Positions 20,407 to 30,311 of a stretch of 64,000 nucleotides of DNA are shown one piece after another (within the stretch, counting starts at the first letter, position 1; each line of letters starts with the position of its first letter). The translations under genes and the position numbers were made by a program. Source of the stretch: Saprospiraceae bacterium (lineage in GTDB: Bacteria; Bacteroidota; Bacteroidia; Chitinophagales; Saprospiraceae); contig JADKFC010000011.1 in NCBI GenBank assembly GCA_016717655.1, positions 119,402 to 183,401 of the forward strand, given 5' to 3'. The notes beneath the pieces are model-generated. The model was not told the origin of the DNA. It was given only the letters and a program-made list of their open reading frames with translations, and did not search any database.

Positions 20407-20952
20407 TTATTTATATTGAACTATTTTTGCCAAACTTGTTTTTTCAGTTAGTTTCTCTTTCAAATAATTTCTAGACCTTAGTAAATAAACCCTGGAACTA
20501 GATTCGGAAATGCCCAACATTTCTGAAATTTCCAAATGAGAAAATCCTTCAATAAGGTTTAAGTTAAATACCAGTCGAAGGGTTTCCGGCATTTGATTTA
20601 TCAGTTTCAAAATATCTTCTACTTCAAGATTATCATTTATGCTCGCACTACCTGATTCTTGATATTCTGCAAATGTGATATCAGCAAATGTTTTGCTACT
20701 CCTCAATTCTTTAAGGCAGACATTGACAGCAATGCGACCCACCCATGCACCCAATACACCATCACCTTTGTACTGTTTAATAGATTTGAAAACTAAAATC
20801 AAAGTTTCTTGAACTGCGTCTTTTGCAGAAGCAGGATCTTTTAGATACCTCATACAAATAGACATTATCTGTGCTGCGTACTTTTCTACGAACAATTTGA
20901 ATGCCGTCTCCTCGCCATTTTTACATCCTTTTATGATCAAATGGTCTTCCAA
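20407..20952 (-). CDS. ECF-type RNA polymerase sigma factor
   Basis: Sigma-70 family, extracytoplasmic-function subtype, 181 residues. Region 2 is visible at about 18-90 (YLKDPASAKDAVQETLILVF, GAWVGRIAVNVC) and region 4 with its HTH at about 120-170 (MPETLRLVFNLNLIEGFSHLEISEMLGIS, SSRVYLLRSR). Regions 1 and 3 are missing, as expected for the class. The start is three bases after the stop of the lipoprotein gene and its own stop is six bases before the barrel protein gene, indicating a tight operon. It probably directs transcription of its own cassette and other envelope genes. Confidence 0.92.
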   Translation of the reverse strand: MEDHLIIKGCKNGEETAFKLFVEKYAAQIMSICMRYLKDPASAKDAVQETLILVFKSIKQYKGDGVLGAWVGRIAVNVCLKELRSSKTFADITFAEYQESGSASINDNLEVEDILKLINQMPETLRLVFNLNLIEGFSHLEISEMLGISESSSRVYLLRSRNYLKEKLTEKTSLAKIVQYK

Positions 20953-20955
20953 CGT

Positions 20956-22665
20956 TTACTTATTTACTTGAAATATACAATCCATCTCCTTATATCCAGC
21001 ACCACTGGGTGAAAGTATTTGAGACCAGAATTTTCCGTTGAAACGCCCTCTGATGTAATCGTCGTTTTCTTCCAGATAGTTTATTTCTATTTTTTCAAAG
21101 CCACAGCTGTTTGAAGAGGGACAATTGATCAGAATTCCATAACCTCCGAAGGAGGGGTTGTTCCATTTTATGTTTGATGCTTGAGTGTCGAGGATACCAG
21201 TATCTCCACCATGGGTAAATCGAAGCCAAAACCCAGGGTTACCGCCACCTTTTGTATCTATAATTTCTAAAGTGGATGATGTATAAACCGTATTTACTTC
21301 TGTGTATGTTGTTATGTCATTATCGATTTTATAAATAACATATTCTTTTTTCAAGTCATCACAAATGGTCAATTCTCCGAAATTGATTTCCCCTTTGTCC
21401 AATTTCCAAAGCCTGGAGACGAAGCCTGAATTCAGGTCGATAAATCGGAATTTATAATTCTCATTTGAGCAACGCGAAAAAGTAAGATTGAAATTGCTTT
21501 GCTGAACCCAAAGAATTTTTTTCGAACTCTCCGAAACCAATTCAATAAAGCCATTGTCTACATCCTTCCAAAAACAATCGATCAAGTGACCCGCAAGGCT
21601 AGAGTGCTGAATGTCTACAATTTGGGTATTTAAAGTAGGAAGTACTTGATTAGATTCACTAACATCCACCACACCCTTTACCTCTTTCCCACAAATATCC
21701 GAATACAAAATATCGAGTAATGCGTAACGTGGAACTACTAACTCCCATTTTCCGGAATTTGAAGTCTGGATGCTCGATTCAAAACCCGGAGATGAAAATT
21801 GGATTTCAGCATTTGACTGGGCAAAATTATTCAACTTCCATTCTCCTTTCAAAATAGCACTTTCAACAAACTCCACAATGGCATAAGTACCTGAAAAGGG
21901 CAGAGAAACGTCCTCACCGGGCAAAAATTCAGCAATATAATCCCATTGCCCTGAAAAGGTGTTGTAATATACCACGTGCGACTTTTCATCAATGTCAGCG
22001 CTATATTTGGCAGGCGTTTTTAGTTTTAGTTGTTTGTTGTCATCGCTCAATAAGCGAAAGTCAAAGGCTGCTTTCAACAACATCAAAGAGCTTACGTTAT
22101 TAACAGAAATGGATCTGCCCCCCGGAAGGCAGTTGATATGGTTGGCATTTTGCAAGTCAAACATATTGTACTTAATATTCACCTGCCTTTTATAATCAGC
22201 ATCCAAGCCCGACAGATAATTGTTAGCAGGTAATTTAAGTAGGTGACCATTACTCAACTGAATCGTTTTTTCTTTCAGCGCATTTACTTCGCCTTGTTGC
22301 TTGTTGATAAAAACATTGATCTTGCGGTAATTGACTTCATTTTCCATGATAAGGGTAGTGTATTGATGCTCATTCCCCTCTTTGTCTGTTACCTTCAATA
22401 TTTCATTGAATTTATTAATGGAATTTCCTTTGAAATGAAAAAATGAATGCCCCTCGATTACCTGAATGCTGTCATTAAAAACAGCGGTCAGTCCCTCAAT
22501 GGCAATACCATTTTCATCTTCTACATTTATTACTAATTCACTATTACTTATAATGACCCGTGGTGGGTTTTTAATAATAGTAGTATGGGACGTTTCTGAA
22601 TCTTTAGAACAAGACAATGCTAAAAGTGTAAATAAAATAAGCCATATGTACGATTTGTTAGTCAT
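20956..22665 (-). CDS. Large lipoprotein of the sigma-factor cassette
   Basis: Lipoprotein of about 569 residues. The ATG at 22665 is chosen because it gives a short basic N-terminus and a lipobox LALSC followed by SKDSE; Lys plus acidic residues just after the Cys resemble the lipoprotein export signal for surface exposure in Bacteroidota. A longer frame reaches 22689 only through a TTG. The mature part is beta-rich, with several Ig-like or carboxypeptidase-regulatory-like segments (NVEDENGIAIEGLTAVFND, SLAGHLIDC, GEWKLNNF). No enzyme motif is seen. It is the first gene of the leftward cassette and may act as ligand, plug or partner of the barrel protein. That role is inferred from position. 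Confidence 0.7.
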   Translation of the reverse strand: MTNKSYIWLILFTLLALSCSKDSETSHTTIIKNPPRVIISNSELVINVEDENGIAIEGLTAVFNDSIQVIEGHSFFHFKGNSINKFNEILKVTDKEGNEHQYTTLIMENEVNYRKINVFINKQQGEVNALKEKTIQLSNGHLLKLPANNYLSGLDADYKRQVNIKYNMFDLQNANHINCLPGGRSISVNNVSSLMLLKAAFDFRLLSDDNKQLKLKTPAKYSADIDEKSHVVYYNTFSGQWDYIAEFLPGEDVSLPFSGTYAIVEFVESAILKGEWKLNNFAQSNAEIQFSSPGFESSIQTSNSGKWELVVPRYALLDILYSDICGKEVKGVVDVSESNQVLPTLNTQIVDIQHSSLAGHLIDCFWKDVDNGFIELVSESSKKILWVQQSNFNLTFSRCSNENYKFRFIDLNSGFVSRLWKLDKGEINFGELTICDDLKKEYVIYKIDNDITTYTEVNTVYTSSTLEIIDTKGGGNPGFWLRFTHGGDTGILDTQASNIKWNNPSFGGYGILINCPSSNSCGFEKIEINYLEENDDYIRGRFNGKFWSQILSPSGAGYKEMDCIFQVNK

Positions 22666-23007
22666 TCTTTTCTTCCTATTAAAGTGCAATTTAACCTAAT
22701 GAGTCTTTGAGAGATAGATTCGTTACATTGACGAGGAATAAATATTTGCACTTTAAAAAATGTAAATACCTAGAAACAAAAAAGGATAAAGATTTATATG
22801 ATCCATGTAGGATTTGATAATTAAGTCCTTAGCCTTTCAATCATATTTAATATCGATTTTTTGCATTTCGCAAAATATTATTCTGTTTCTTAGATTTTAA
22901 GCGCAAAATACACATTTTCAGCACTTTATTTCGCGTGAGTGCTTGACAGGAGCCTGTTTTACGTATATATTTACCAAAATTTTATTTTACCGATTAACTT
23001 TTACGTG
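22666..23007. promoter_or_regulatory. Divergent intergenic region with inverted repeats
   Basis: About 340 AT-rich bases between the leftward sigma cassette and the rightward thioredoxin-dockerin gene. It contains a perfect 11-base inverted repeat (TTAAAGTGCAA at 22679-22689 and TTGCACTTTAA at 22746-22756, 56 bases apart) and a small hairpin, TTTTGC/GCAAAA, around 22859-22875. No ORF of interest is present. Both promoters must lie here, but neither could be fixed confidently. Confidence 0.6.
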
Positions 23008-24015
23008 ATGAGAGCTTTGATTTTATCTATATTTTCCTTGTTTTGGGGAATTTCGTCCGCCCAACAAGCTCCAGACTTCAATGTTACCGACACTGAGAAC
23101 AAGGTCCACAGACTTTATGCTGACTACCTGGATCAGGGCAAGGTGGTAGTTTTTAAGATATTTTTTGTCAATTGCCCTCCCTGCAATGCCATTGCCCCGG
23201 CTTTTCAGCAAAAATATGTGCAATGGGGAAGTGGAACCGGCAATGTGCAATTTATTGAAATGACCAATAAAATTGGGGATACCAATCCTTATGTTATACA
23301 ATATAAAAACAAACATGGCTTAACTTTTCCAAGTATTTCTGCTGATGGTGGAGCCCTCACTGCTATTATTCCTTACATGAACGGACTCTTTGGCATTTGG
23401 TCAGGAACTCCTATGTTTGCAGTAATAGCGCCTAATAAATCGGTGCATTACGATGTTCTTTTCAATAATTTGGACAATGTAATCATGGCAGCAGGGGGTG
23501 AGATTGCAGTGCCACCTACCACCGTTAATCTCAATGTAGCTTTTCAGAATCCTTCATTGCCTCAAGGTGTATCCTATGTATTGAAACCTGCCAATGCCAG
23601 CAGCCCTAAATACAACATCACTCAAATGACCAATGGCACTCACCAGTTTACCTATCCGTCAGCCACTATTCCTGAAATGGTCAACCCTGTTGTGGTGCTG
23701 GAATCAACTGCAGCTGCGTTTAGCTCACTGCTGACAGTAACCGATCTAGTCAATATCAGAAATCATATTCTAGGCTCTCAACTACTCCCTCTGGCTTCTC
23801 AAAAAATAGCTGCAGATGTCAATGGATCCGGAAATATTTCGGTTTCAGATCTCGTGGTGTTACAAAAGGTAATCGGAGGACTCATTACGCAGTTTCCTAA
23901 TAATGTACCAGCCTATAAAATGATACCGGAATCGATCCCCCTTAATGTTCCAACCAATGGAGGTGGCACCGTATCACTTGCAGGAGAGTTGATCAAAATG
24001 GGCAACGTTAAGTAA
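23008..24015 (+). CDS. Secreted thioredoxin-like protein with dockerin-type repeat
   Basis: Secreted protein of 335 residues. The ATG at 23008 gives a proper signal peptide (MRALILSIFSLFWGISSAQQ); the frame extends upstream only via GTG. Residues 20-165 are a TlpA/AhpC-like thioredoxin fold with the active-site pair Cys-Pro-Pro-Cys at about 56-59 (FVNCPPCNAIAPAF). Residues 245-300 hold a dockerin-like double EF-hand (VTDLVNIRNHILG, ADVNGSGNISVSDLVVLQKVIGG). There is no T9SS sorting domain. It is likely an extracytoplasmic disulfide or redox protein. It is divergent from the sigma cassette, whose last gene also carries a dockerin-like repeat. Confidence 0.78.
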   Translation: MRALILSIFSLFWGISSAQQAPDFNVTDTENKVHRLYADYLDQGKVVVFKIFFVNCPPCNAIAPAFQQKYVQWGSGTGNVQFIEMTNKIGDTNPYVIQYKNKHGLTFPSISADGGALTAIIPYMNGLFGIWSGTPMFAVIAPNKSVHYDVLFNNLDNVIMAAGGEIAVPPTTVNLNVAFQNPSLPQGVSYVLKPANASSPKYNITQMTNGTHQFTYPSATIPEMVNPVVVLESTAAAFSSLLTVTDLVNIRNHILGSQLLPLASQKIAADVNGSGNISVSDLVVLQKVIGGLITQFPNNVPAYKMIPESIPLNVPTNGGGTVSLAGELIKMGNVK

Positions 24016-24029
24016 TGCTATCTTTACTA

Positions 24030-26156
24030 TCAGAGCAGGGATAAGTTGATTCTTTTACGGGCTACATCTACTTCAATAACTTTGACATTCAACTCTTGAT
24101 GTAATTTCAAGACCTCAGCCGGTGATTTTATAAATTTTCTAGTAATCTGACTGATGTGCAGCAGACCATCCTGTTTTACCCCTATGTCAACAAAGGCACC
24201 AAAAGCGGTAAGATTGGTCACTATTCCTGGCAAGAGCATGCCAGCCCTCACGTCTTCAATGGTTTTTACGGTGGCATCAAAAGCAAAGGCCCTGGCCTCA
24301 CCCCTCGGATCAAGACCCGGTTTTTCCAATTCTTTTAAAATATCCTGGAGGGTAGGAAGCCCTGTTTTTTCGGTAACATATCTAGAAAGCTCTATCTTTT
24401 TTCTAAGTACCGGATCTTCGATCAATTGTTTCACCGTGCCCCCCATATCTGAGGCCATTTTGGCAACCACTCCATATGATTCGGGGTGCACCGCTGTATT
24501 GTCCAGAGGATCATGGGCATCTTTGATTCGAAGGAAGCCTGCACATTGCTCGTAGGCTTTTTCTCCCAATCTGGGAACTTCTTTTAATTGGTTTCTAGAG
24601 GTAAAGCCTCCTTTTTCTTCTCTGAATTTTACGATGTTTTGTGACAAGGTTGGTCCTAAACCAGAGACATACATCAACAGGTGTTTACTGGCTGTGTTGA
24701 GGTTGATGCCCACGCTGTTGACACAAGACATCACTGTCATATCCAACGATTCTTTTAACCGAATCTGGTCAACATCGTGCTGGTACTGCCCTACCCCAAT
24801 GCTTTTGGGGTCAATTTTTACCAACTCTGCCAAAGGGTCCATCAACCGCCTTCCAATGGAAATGGCTCCCCGAACCGTCACATCTTTGTCCGGAAACTCT
24901 TCTCTTGCCGCCTCTGAAGCACTATAAATAGAAGCTCCGTTTTCGCTGACCACAAAAATTTTTACCTGCCGGTCAAATCGAATGCCTTCTACCAAATCTC
25001 TGCTCTCACGTGATGCGGTGCCGTTTCCAATGGCAATGCTGTCTACGTCATACCGATCTACCAGCGCCCTGATGGCTGCCTGACTCTCAGACCATTGATT
25101 TTGGGGTGGATGGGGGTAAATAGTTGAATTGTGAATGAGGTCACCCCTTTCATTGAGACAAACCAATTTGCATCCGGTTCTAAAGCCCGGATCCAAAGCC
25201 AGAATTGATTTTTGGCCCAAGGGAGCTGCCAATAAAAGCTGCCTGAGGTTCTCAGAAAACACCTTGATGGCTTCTTCGTCGGCCTTCTCCTTGTATTCAG
25301 TTCTTATTTGATTTTCAATGGAGGGCACCATCAGTCTTTTATAACCATCTGCAATGGCAAGGGATATCTGGTCAGCGGCATCACCCCTGGTAAAAATAAA
25401 TTTTCTCTCCAACCAGGCCACAGCCCTTTCCTCATCGATGTCGATAAAGACGCGCAGCATACCCTCCTGCTCACCACGCATCATGGCGAGGTACCTGTGA
25501 GAGGGGCATCGTTGTACCGGTTCTGAAAATTCAAAATAATCCTTGTAGACCACCGCTTCTTCGGCCTTGGTTTTCACTACTTTGGAGCTGATGATTCCAT
25601 GCTTTCTGAAAACATTTCTGAGGTAATCCCTGCAACTTTCTTCTTCATTGACGGTTTCGGCAATGATGTCGCGGGCCCCCTGCAGGGCCTCTTCTTCATT
25701 GGGTACCAGCTCATTGATAAAATTTTTGGCTGCTCCCAAAATATTTTTTTCTCTTTGTTGCAAGATTAATTGGGCCAGGCCATCCAGTCCTTTTTCCCTT
25801 GCTATGTCGGCCCTTGTTTTACGCTTTTTCTTGTAGGGCAGATAAATATCCTCAAGTTCAATGGGATCCATACACTTTTCGATGCGATCTCTCAATTCCG
25901 GGGTTAATTTGCCTTGAGACTCAATGGCATCCAAAACAGTTTGTTTTCTGGACACCAGCTCCTCCAATTTTTGATACTTTTTTTGAATTTCACCAATTTG
26001 TACCTCATCCAAATGAGAAGTCACTTCTTTACGGTACCTGGCAATAAAAGGAATGGTAGCACCTCCCTGCAATAATTCAAGGGTTTTTTTTACTTGATCT
26101 TGTCTCACACCTACCGCGTTGGCGATATAGGGCAAATAAAAACTTTCTGTCATCAT
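24030..26156 (-). CDS. tex: Tex family S1 RNA-binding transcription accessory protein
   Basis: Cytosolic nucleic-acid-binding protein of about 708 residues, full length for Tex/YhgF. Visible are the N-terminal helical HtH region (YIANAVGVRQDQVKKTLELLQGGATIPFIARYRKE), the YqgF/RuvX-like nuclease fold (LALDPGFRTGCKLV), two helix-hairpin-helix motifs (GINLNTASKHLLMYVSGLGPTLSQNIV and FTSRNQLKEVPRLG) and a C-terminal S1 domain (GMLLPGIVTNLTAFGAFVDIG..DGLLHISQ). Start at 26156 (MMTESF) preferred over 26165. It is convergent with the thioredoxin gene, with 14 bases between stops. Confidence 0.95.
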   Translation of the reverse strand: MMTESFYLPYIANAVGVRQDQVKKTLELLQGGATIPFIARYRKEVTSHLDEVQIGEIQKKYQKLEELVSRKQTVLDAIESQGKLTPELRDRIEKCMDPIELEDIYLPYKKKRKTRADIAREKGLDGLAQLILQQREKNILGAAKNFINELVPNEEEALQGARDIIAETVNEEESCRDYLRNVFRKHGIISSKVVKTKAEEAVVYKDYFEFSEPVQRCPSHRYLAMMRGEQEGMLRVFIDIDEERAVAWLERKFIFTRGDAADQISLAIADGYKRLMVPSIENQIRTEYKEKADEEAIKVFSENLRQLLLAAPLGQKSILALDPGFRTGCKLVCLNERGDLIHNSTIYPHPPQNQWSESQAAIRALVDRYDVDSIAIGNGTASRESRDLVEGIRFDRQVKIFVVSENGASIYSASEAAREEFPDKDVTVRGAISIGRRLMDPLAELVKIDPKSIGVGQYQHDVDQIRLKESLDMTVMSCVNSVGINLNTASKHLLMYVSGLGPTLSQNIVKFREEKGGFTSRNQLKEVPRLGEKAYEQCAGFLRIKDAHDPLDNTAVHPESYGVVAKMASDMGGTVKQLIEDPVLRKKIELSRYVTEKTGLPTLQDILKELEKPGLDPRGEARAFAFDATVKTIEDVRAGMLLPGIVTNLTAFGAFVDIGVKQDGLLHISQITRKFIKSPAEVLKLHQELNVKVIEVDVARKRINLSLL

Positions 26157-26249
26157 AGGTCGCAAAGATAAATAAAAATAAAAGTACCCTTAAACGGATT
26201 AACCGTGGCATAGAAGCAATTTTGTCAGCTATTTTGTACCTTTGATACC

Positions 26250-26748
26250 ATGTATATACCTGATACCAACCCCGGTAAGCCCAACAAATGGAAGTGGGTA
26301 GCTGAATTTTTATTTCTTTTGCTCTCCATTGCTTTAGCCGTTCTTGTTATGCGACCCATTCACGATTATTATGGAGAACATTTCCATTACTATGTGTCAA
26401 ATTATGCATTTATTGTTCTCTTTCTTACCTATACCCGGTACTTATTCTTACTAAAATATACCCCGTTTTCCCACAACATGTGGATAAAACTTATTCTGGT
26501 TTTTGCTTCCATTCCTTTGATGTTATGGCTGGTAGATGACACCTATGACTTCAGAAGAATGCTGGAAGAAGAAGGCCTGGAACCCATGGTACAAAGCAAG
26601 GTCCTGGATACCAGAATGAACCTGGCCAATATGAAGTATGAATACCTCTTTTTTTAGCTCTTCTGCCATTATTACCATCATTCTCATACCATTTAGGATG
26701 ATGATCTCTATCTGGAGGGTCAAGAATAAAAAAGATGGATCCCTTTAG
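26250..26748 (+). CDS. Membrane protein of unknown function, frameshifted at a T7 run
   Basis: The first frame stops at 26655-26657 after 135 residues. If the run of seven T at 26649-26655 is read as six, the protein continues in frame +1 with a hydrophobic segment (SSSAIITIILIPFRMMISIW) and a basic tail, ending at 26746-26748 (about 165 residues). The continuation has exactly the character of a final membrane helix, so the longer version is likely real. Other helices lie at about 17-37, 51-67 and 76-94. No family was recognised. It is divergent from tex. Confidence 0.6.
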
Positions 26749-26794
26749 GTTTTATTGGTTAGCATGGTTTGAAAAAAATAAAATGAAATCATAG

Positions 26795-27133
26795 ATGGTT
26801 GAGGAATTTAATGATTACCGAAAAAAAATGAATGATCGCATTTTAGGGCAGGACAACCTTGTGCTAAAACGATTTTTTAGTCTGGACAACCAGGCCTACC
26901 AATCAGGCGCACTGTCAGAAAAAACCAAAGAGTTGCTGGGTTTGGTGGCGTCAATGGTCTTGCGGTGCGATGACTGTATTAAATACCACCTGGGCACTTG
27001 TTATGAGCTTGGGGTGACAACAGAAGAAGTTTTTGAAGTCTTTTCTATTGCTAACCTGGTAGGGGGAAGCATTTGTATTCCCCATACCCGCAGGGCTGTG
27101 GAATACTGGGATGAATTGATGGGACAGGCATGA
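26795..27133 (+). CDS. Carboxymuconolactone decarboxylase/AhpD-like protein
   Basis: Cytosolic helical protein of 112 residues, CMD family. It carries the redox-type CxxC...H motif of AhpD-like alkylhydroperoxidases: Cys58-Asp-Asp-Cys61 and His65 (RCDDCIKYHLG), after ELLGLVASMVLRC. The family includes thiol-dependent peroxidase partners; the physiological substrate is not known. Its stop overlaps the start of the next gene (ATGA). Confidence 0.82.
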   Translation: MVEEFNDYRKKMNDRILGQDNLVLKRFFSLDNQAYQSGALSEKTKELLGLVASMVLRCDDCIKYHLGTCYELGVTTEEVFEVFSIANLVGGSICIPHTRRAVEYWDELMGQA

Positions 27134-29072
27134 AAGTGACACTTTCCTTCCTGATGGCCTTTGTGGGTTTATTCAGCCTCCAGGCACAAAACTGTAAGGC
27201 AACTGTTCGTTTTGTAGATGAACGAACATTGGAGGGAAATGCTGTTTATTATTTTCAGGCAAATACTGATTCCGTTCATTTCTGGTTGTCGGCCAATGGA
27301 TATGCAGACAAAAATTCATTGCTGGCTGACACTCTTTTTAAGAGTTTTAATCCCTGCCTATACTTTGCCAACAAAGATGAAATGGGTGGCTATACCAAAA
27401 TGGAGTGGAGTTCAGATGATGGCCTGCTTACGGGTCAATTCAATGAAAGTAAGGAACATTTTCGGACAAGAGTACCGACATCTAGAGCAATCACTTTTTC
27501 CTTTACATTAAGGTTGCCCAAAAGATGTGGTGAATTTGGCTACGATCCCTCCTACTTGTATCTGAAAGACTGGCTGCCTAATCCTATAGGGTCAGAATCG
27601 TGGTCCTATTTGGTATTATTGGATGTACCTTCCGACCGATGGGTGCTGGGCAGTGACCAGGTGGAAGAAAAGAAAGAAGGCTCAAACCATCACTACAACA
27701 TAGTAGCGTTTGGCCATCAGCCTGATTTGAGTATCACCAGTCAAAAATTAGCCGTCACGACTGAAAAAGATTTCCAAGACAAGACCTACCAGGTTTATCG
27801 AAGAGAAGCATTTAAACCTCTCAGCTTCCGAAAAAAATCCAAGTATATGAGGGCTGTTTCGTACAATTTTAAAGACAGCCTGGCTTCCAAAAGGTTGGTA
27901 ATTGACGACGATCGTTATTTGAAAATGCGCAACATGCTGTTCTTTTCCCATAAAGCCATTAAAAGTACTGAAAGATCTTTTTATCCTACCTATAAATATA
28001 CTGACAAAGGCAACCACATGGTAGGCTTTTTGTTGCACAATACAACCAAAGGCAGGCAGCCATTTTACTACTTTATCAATCCTTACTTTTCATTCAAAAA
28101 TGATTTCAACTGGAGTCTGGGCATCATGAAGCCTTTTTATTTTAAAAACTCCTGGGTGAGTCAGATTTCGCCACAAATCACGTACCGAAAATACCATTAC
28201 TATACCAATGATATAGATGATTATAATCTGTCGTATCACCGCATCAGCCCCAGAGTTAAGCTGAATTTAAAAAAACACAGGTGGGTCAATGTTGAGTATG
28301 CCTATATAGCGGAACAATTGGCCTACTATGAAGGTAGAGCCATTCGATTTGACTATCAAAGCTCACATTTGTATCGACTGTGGTACGACCAGGAAAAAAG
28401 GGCTACCCTTTATAACTGGAAGCTATGGGCCAATCTGGAACATTTCAGGTACACGAATATTTTAAATGAGGCACAAAACTTCACCAAGGTGACGGCCTCA
28501 TTTGCTCAGACCTGGCGCACCAGCATGACACGGAACTTCAGAGCCCGGATCTTTGTATCCAAATTTTTGCAAAACGACCAGCGTACCAGCAACAATTATT
28601 CAGACTTCATCACCAAAGGCAGCATAGCGCTGATCCAGCAAGGCAGAAATGATTATGGCTACGATGAATTGTATATAGCCAGAAGAAATCAAAACGGACA
28701 CTTCACCAATCAAACCGGCAACCTGGGCGGTGGATTTAAAAATGCACCTTCCACCACTTCCTCATTGGGCCTAAGCAACGATTTTGCCATGAGTGTCAAC
28801 CTTGAATACGATCTTTTTAAAATTTACAGAAGCATGGGGCTTTTGCCTACGGAGACGCCGGTATGTACCGCCAGGGCAACGATGTAAAATGGGAAATGAA
28901 AAATTTGTACAGTGCGGGTATAGGAATTACGCTGGGTAATTACCTGACTGTCTATCTACCTGTCTTTAATCATAGAGACATCAACAACAATTACAGAGAT
29001 GAAAACCTTGGCTTTTTTGAAAGATGGAGTTTTCAATTAAATTACACTGAAAAATTTATAGGGAGAAAATAA
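27130..29072 (+). CDS. Outer-membrane protein with M1-peptidase-like N-domain lacking HExxH, frameshifted
   Basis: Secreted protein of about 647 residues. A signal peptide ends about residue 23 (LQAQ). The N-terminal domain (25-200) follows the beta-sandwich seen at the start of Bacteroidota M1-type aminopeptidases (F.LRLPKRCGEFGYDPSYLYLKDWLPNP), but no HExxH zinc motif occurs anywhere. The second half is a series of aromatic beta strands typical of an outer-membrane barrel (YFINPYFSFKNDFNWSLGIM, WVNVEYAYIAEQLAYYEGR). The frame breaks at the GGGG at about 28836-28839. One extra G gives MGAFAYGDAGMYRQGND and the tail ending YTEKFIGRK at 29072. Its start overlaps the AhpD-like gene (ATGA), and the FAH gene begins two bases after it. 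Confidence 0.65.
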
Positions 29073-29074
29073 GC

Positions 29075-30308
29075 ATGGATATTTTACAATTACTTAAACA
29101 TTCAAAAGCAACAGATTTCAGCATCCGAAACCTGCCCTTTGGCATTGTGAAAGAAAATGGTCACTATACCCTGGTAAGCAGACTGGGCGATTATGTGATC
29201 GATGTGAGATCCTTTATTCACATCATGGGACTCGAGGCTTTTACCGAAATTCCGGAAGAAGTATTTATCAATCCATTTTTAAATGACTTTATTGCCTTGG
29301 GGAAAAAAGTTACCCGCCCACTGCGACAAGCTATCCAGGATAAAATTCTTGAAAAGAAATTTTCTGAAAGTATTTTTAAAATGCTTTTTACACCCATCGA
29401 AGAGGTAGAAGTTTGCATGCCTCTTAGAATTGGAGACTACACCGATTTTTATTCCAGCATAGAGCATGCTACCAATGTGGGAAAAATGTTTCGGGATCCC
29501 AATAACCCTTTACTGCCCAATTGGCTCCACATGCCAATCGGTTACCATGGTAGGGCCAGCAGCATAGTCACAGGGTACACCCATTAAAAGACCCAGCGGA
29601 CAATACCAGATCAACGAGGGCGAAGCCCCTCAATTTGGTCCTTGCAGAACCTTGGATATTGAAGTGGAAATGGCCTTTGTGGTAGGTAAAGAAAACCCAC
29701 TCGGAGAGCCGGTAACGGTAGAAAATGCCCATGATCACATCTTTGGCATGGTTACTTTCAATGACTGGTCGGCCCGCGATATTCAAAGATGGGAGTATGT
29801 GCCCTTGGGCCCCTTCCTTGGCAAAAACTTTGCCTCTACCATTTCTGCATGGGTAGTGACCATGGAAGCACTTGAACCCTTTTTGACAGAAGGTCCAACC
29901 CAAACAGTAGAAGTACTCCCCTACCTCCAATATAAAGGGAAACAAAATTACGACATCCAGCTGGAGGCCGATCTGATTACAGAGGACGGCAGTGTAACCA
30001 CCATTTGTAAGACCAACTTCAAATACATGTACTGGAACATGTGTCAGCAGCTGGCACACCACACCGTCAATGGCTGTAATCTCAAAGTAGGTGATCTTTG
30101 CGCCAGCGGCACCATCAGCGGGCCTACAGAAGACAGTTTTGGCTCCATGATGGAATTGTCATGGAAAGGAACAAAGCCTATACCCTTGAGCAATGGTCAG
30201 GAGCGAAAATTTTTACAAAACGGTGATGCCATTAACATCCGCGCTTACAATGAGACCGACGGCTTTAGGGTCGGCTTTGGCAATTGTTATGGGAAGATTT
30301 TGGCTTAA
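29075..30308 (+). CDS. fahA: Fumarylacetoacetase, frameshifted
   Basis: Last enzyme of tyrosine/homogentisate degradation, hydrolysing fumarylacetoacetate to fumarate and acetoacetate. The sequence matches the family along its whole length: GYHGRASS with the catalytic His, LDIEVEMAFVVG, HDHIFGMVTFNDWSARDIQRWEYVPLGPFLGKNF, KYMYWNMCQQLAHH, LCASGTISGP and FGSMMELSWKGTKPI. The frame breaks at about 29573-29576. Reading GGG as GG restores TGTPIKRPSGQYQINE between the two pieces. The other pathway genes are not in this window. It is a complete gene of about 411 residues after correction. Confidence 0.9.
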
Positions 30309-30311
30309 AAT

